64,000 bases of DNA from Sialis fuliginosa (taxonomy: Eukaryota; Arthropoda; Insecta; Megaloptera; Sialidae): NCBI GenBank assembly GCA_961205875.1, contig OY540809.1:46776608-46840607 (forward strand), written 5' to 3'. Of the stretch, positions 61,451 to 64,000 are shown piece after piece (position 1 is the stretch's first letter; every line of letters starts with the position of its first letter). Below the pieces are notes generated by a model that worked only from the letters and a program-made list of their open reading frames with translations, was not told where the DNA came from and did no database searches. The translations under genes were made by a program, and so were the position numbers.

Positions 61451-62390
61451 CAGAGCTGTGCGGTACTCGAGTACTGTACTCTAAGTACTTTTTGTGTACT
61501 CGGTACTCAGTCCACGAGTACTTTACTTTAAATGTACTTGTACTTGTACTTAACCCATTTTAAACGACGAAAAAGTACTCGAGTACATTTCGGTGTACTC
61601 GAGTACATTTCCATGTACTCGAGTACATTTCCATGTACTCGAGTACATTTCGGTGTACTCGAGTACATTTCCATGTACTCGAGTACATTTCCATGTACTC
61701 GAGTACATTTCGGTGTACTCGAGTACATTTCCATGTACTCGAGTACATTTCGGTGTACTCGAGTACATTTCCATGTACTCGAGTACATTTCCATGTACTC
61801 GAGTACATTTCGGTGTACTCGAGTACATTTCCATGTACTCGAGTACATTTCCATGTACTCGAGTACATTTCGGTGTACTCGAGTACATTTCCATGTACTC
61901 GAGTACATTTCCATGTACTCGAGTACATTTCCATGTACTCGAGTACATTTCCATGTACTCGAGTACATTTCGGTGTACTCGAGTACATTTCCATGTACTC
62001 GAGTACATTTCCATGTACTCGAGTACATTTCGGTGTACTCGAGTACATTTCCATGTACTCGAGTACATTTCCATGTACTCGAGTACATTTCGGTGTACTC
62101 GAGTACATTTCCATGTACTCGAGTACATTTCCATGTACTCGAGTACATTTCGGTGTACTCGAGTACATTTCCATGTACTCGAGTACATTTTGATGTACTC
62201 GAGTACATTTGTGTACTCGAGTACATTTTCGTGTACTCGAGTACACGAAAATGTACTCGGTACTCTGTACTTGTACTCTGTATTCGAGTACTTCTAATTG
62301 TGTACTTGTACTTGGTACTCGAGTACATTTTAGGCAGTGTACTTGTATTCGGTACTCGAGTACTTTTTGTTTGTACTCGGAACAGCTCTG
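61451..62390. mobile_element. hAT-like MITE that contains a 20-bp satellite
   Basis: Ends CAGAGCTGT and ACAGCTCTG are inverse, and inner sequence (GGTACTCGAGTAC, AAGTACTTTTTGT) is inverted as well. Flanks are TATGGAGC and TAATGGAG, at best a decayed 8-bp duplication. The body is built of GTACT/AGTAC words. Confidence 0.7.
61575..62194. repeat. Satellite: 31 tandem 20-bp units in 60-bp trimers
   Basis: The unit is GTACTCGAGTACATTTCCAT or the variant ending CGGT; the last unit ends TGAT. The order is mostly CGGT-CCAT-CCAT, giving a 60-bp higher-order repeat, broken at one dimer (61735-61774) and two extra CCAT units (around 61921-61960). Each unit holds the 12-bp palindrome GTACTCGAGTAC. The unit has no stop in any frame, so all six frames are open over ~600 bp; these are not genes. 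Confidence 0.97.
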
Positions 62391-62399
62391 TAATGGAGT

Positions 62400-62920
62400 A
62401 AGGTATATAAAGACAGGTAGTCTCAACAATTCATTGACCAATCAGCGTTGGCGCGGGAATTGACGTCACCTGGGGGATCTATTCAAATGTCATACATTTT
62501 TAATAGAATATTAATTACAAAAAATTCCTTTATTTATTCTTGTTTTCGTATTTTTTGATATTTTAACAACACATACAATCAAATAAGTACAAATTCGACA
62601 TAGTAAAATCATAAAGTGCTGTCAGAATCATATAACGTATTGCCAACTTAAGAATAGTAAAAATGATGCTTCCCGAAATGACAAAATGGTCTTTGACAGC
62701 TTTTTTATGATTTTACAATGTCGAATTTGTACTTATTTGATTGTATATGTTGTTAAAATATCAAAAAATACGAAAACAAGAATAAATAAAGGAATTTTTT
62801 GTAATTAATATTCTATTAAAAATGTATGACATTTGAATAGATCCCCCAGGTGACGTCAATTCCCGCGCCAACGCTGATTGGTCAATGAATTGTTGAGACT
62901 ACCTTGTCTTTATATACCTT
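62400..62920. mobile_element. 521-bp near-perfect palindrome with promoter-like motifs in each arm
   Basis: AAGGTATATAAAGACAGGTA is inverted at the right end (TACCTTGTCTTTATATACCT then T). Arms of ~240 bp meet near 62660. Each arm carries ACCAATCAG, TTGGCGCGGGAA and TGACGTCA within 32 bp (62437-62468, inverse 62851-62882). No coding frame. Confidence 0.88.
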
Positions 62921-63016
62921 GGGTATGGAGAACCATACATGACTTCCATGTTCTTTCTATCTTTTTAAAATTATTTTTAAATATAAATTTTTTTGAAAAT
63001 ATTTTATTTACATATA

Positions 63017-63335
63017 CCGGGTGTTCCAGACCACCCGTCCACTATGTTTTACGCCCAAACTAATGAAGATAGAGTTTTATGATAAAAAATGTACTATATA
63101 TATCGACCCTAAAGAATTTCAGGAAAATATTTTCAACTCCCTAAAACTCCCCTTTGGGGGGTAGTTTGAGGGGTACATGCCCGTTTCTCAGCAAAATTAA
63201 ATGGAACGGTATATCCAAAAGTAGATCATTTTAAAGATCATAAAAAAGTAAGAAACTTTTGTAAAAAAATGTTTTTCATACATTCAATTGATTAGAAAAT
63301 ATGGCGACTTGTTTCCAAATTTTAGGATTTTACTA
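63017..63335 (+). repeat. Family Q repeat, downstream copy
   Basis: It is inverted relative to 59471-59757 and preceded by CCGGGTGTTCCAGACCACCC, a common start of insect MITE-like repeats. Confidence 0.8.
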
Positions 63336-63659
63336 AAATTACTCTAGTTTTGTTAAATATTAATTAAATTTTATTTTTAAAATTTGTTTTAAAAGTAGAA
63401 ATATTGAACATTCTAATGATGTATGATTATTTGAGATTTGGATAATTTAAAGTGTCATACGCGACGTATCAAAAATGCAAAACTTAAATTGGGGATAATT
63501 CAAAATTTTTTAATGGAATGATATATCAATTAGTACTTTATCTTATAACATATATTTAAATTAACAACTTTTGATAAGAAAATTTTTAATTTTATTAAAA
63601 AAAAATTATAATTTAGAACAAATTCGATGTAAGATGCAAAAAAACTCCCCCTAAAAAAA
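63336..63659. other. AT-rich sequence, nothing recognised
   Basis: No exon with a plausible C-tail, no shared repeat. Confidence 0.35.
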
Positions 63660-63885
63660 TGTTAAAAAATCAATTAAAATTGATAAATTTACAAATAAGT
63701 TGAATAATTCATTTCTCAGCTTGGCGCGATCCTACAGACTCAAACTTTTTTTTTAAATATAGTTTACATCATTAACTTTAAGACTATCAAATGCCCTAAG
63801 ACCTCCTTCCCCTATTATGAACAAATTAAAATAGATAAATCAACAAATAAGTTGATTAGTTAGTATCTCAGCTAATACCTTATTA
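63660..63885. repeat. Satellite-like family J, one partial and one following unit
   Basis: CTTGGCGCGATCCTACAGAC closes one unit and TAAGACTATCAAATGCCCTA at 63779 opens the next, showing that family J units can lie in tandem with a period of about 170-190 bp. Confidence 0.7.
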
Positions 63886-64000
63886 AAGGGTTGCTGAATA
63901 AGTATTTGTTAGTTAGCAGCTTTTTTACAAATTTACATTGTTTATATTTAGCTATATTTTTTGCTTAATCGACAAAAATATTAAAGATAAAAAAAGTTAC

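Noticed and set aside
61575-62194. CRISPR-like regular repeat array
   Set aside because: Units are contiguous with no variable spacers, and the genome is eukaryotic.
61528-62441. Long frames of 186-293 residues in all six frames with a repeating VLEY/MYSST pattern
   Set aside because: Produced by a stop-free 20-bp satellite. All frames give the same repeat, so there is no sign of selection on any one.

Overview
This window is eukaryotic genomic DNA, strongly AT-rich, with GT-AG introns and a very dense load of small DNA transposons. It fits an arthropod, most likely an insect; I cannot name the order from sequence alone. I see no rRNA, tRNA, CRISPR array or bacterial-style operon.

The one clear host gene runs on the + strand across almost the whole window. 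Fourteen exons (6893-61329), all with AG acceptors, GT donors and matching phases, encode about 632 residues of a leucine-rich-repeat G-protein-coupled receptor of the glycoprotein-hormone type (type A, insect LGR1; relatives of the vertebrate FSH, LH and TSH receptors). Exons 1-8 carry one leucine-rich repeat each. Exons 9-10 encode the cysteine-rich hinge, with its CCAF motif and its DYD and FNPCED elements. Exon 10 also carries TM1, and exons 11-14 carry TM2-TM7, with ERW at TM3 and NPYLY in TM7. The signal-peptide/LRRNT exon and the C-terminal tail exon were not found and probably lie outside. The LRR exons match vertebrate FSHR/LHCGR exons 2-9 one to one in unit content and intron phase.

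The introns, up to 18 kb long, are a museum of nested non-autonomous elements. There are palindromic Tc1/mariner-type elements with TA duplications: a four-copy ~600-bp family, a 2316-bp hairpin, a 1832-bp element and several smaller ones. There are hAT-type elements, two with recognisable 8-bp duplications, and TTAA-bounded elements with TTAAGGGG or TTAAGGATG termini. A pogo/Tigger remnant still encodes a helix-turn-helix start, and one Helentron-like fragment is present. A repeated ~700-bp unclassified family carries TCTG/TCCG microsatellites. Several insertions sit within tens of bases of splice sites.

Downstream of the last exon is a 31-unit, 20-bp satellite built on the palindrome GTACTCGAGTAC, organised in 60-bp trimers inside a hAT-like element. 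Beside it is a palindromic element whose arms each carry CCAAT, E2F-like and CRE motifs. Other points for a second look are a possible internal promoter with a signal-peptide-like in-frame start before exon 10, and a decayed unknown coding exon inside a TA-flanked element at 57439-58523.
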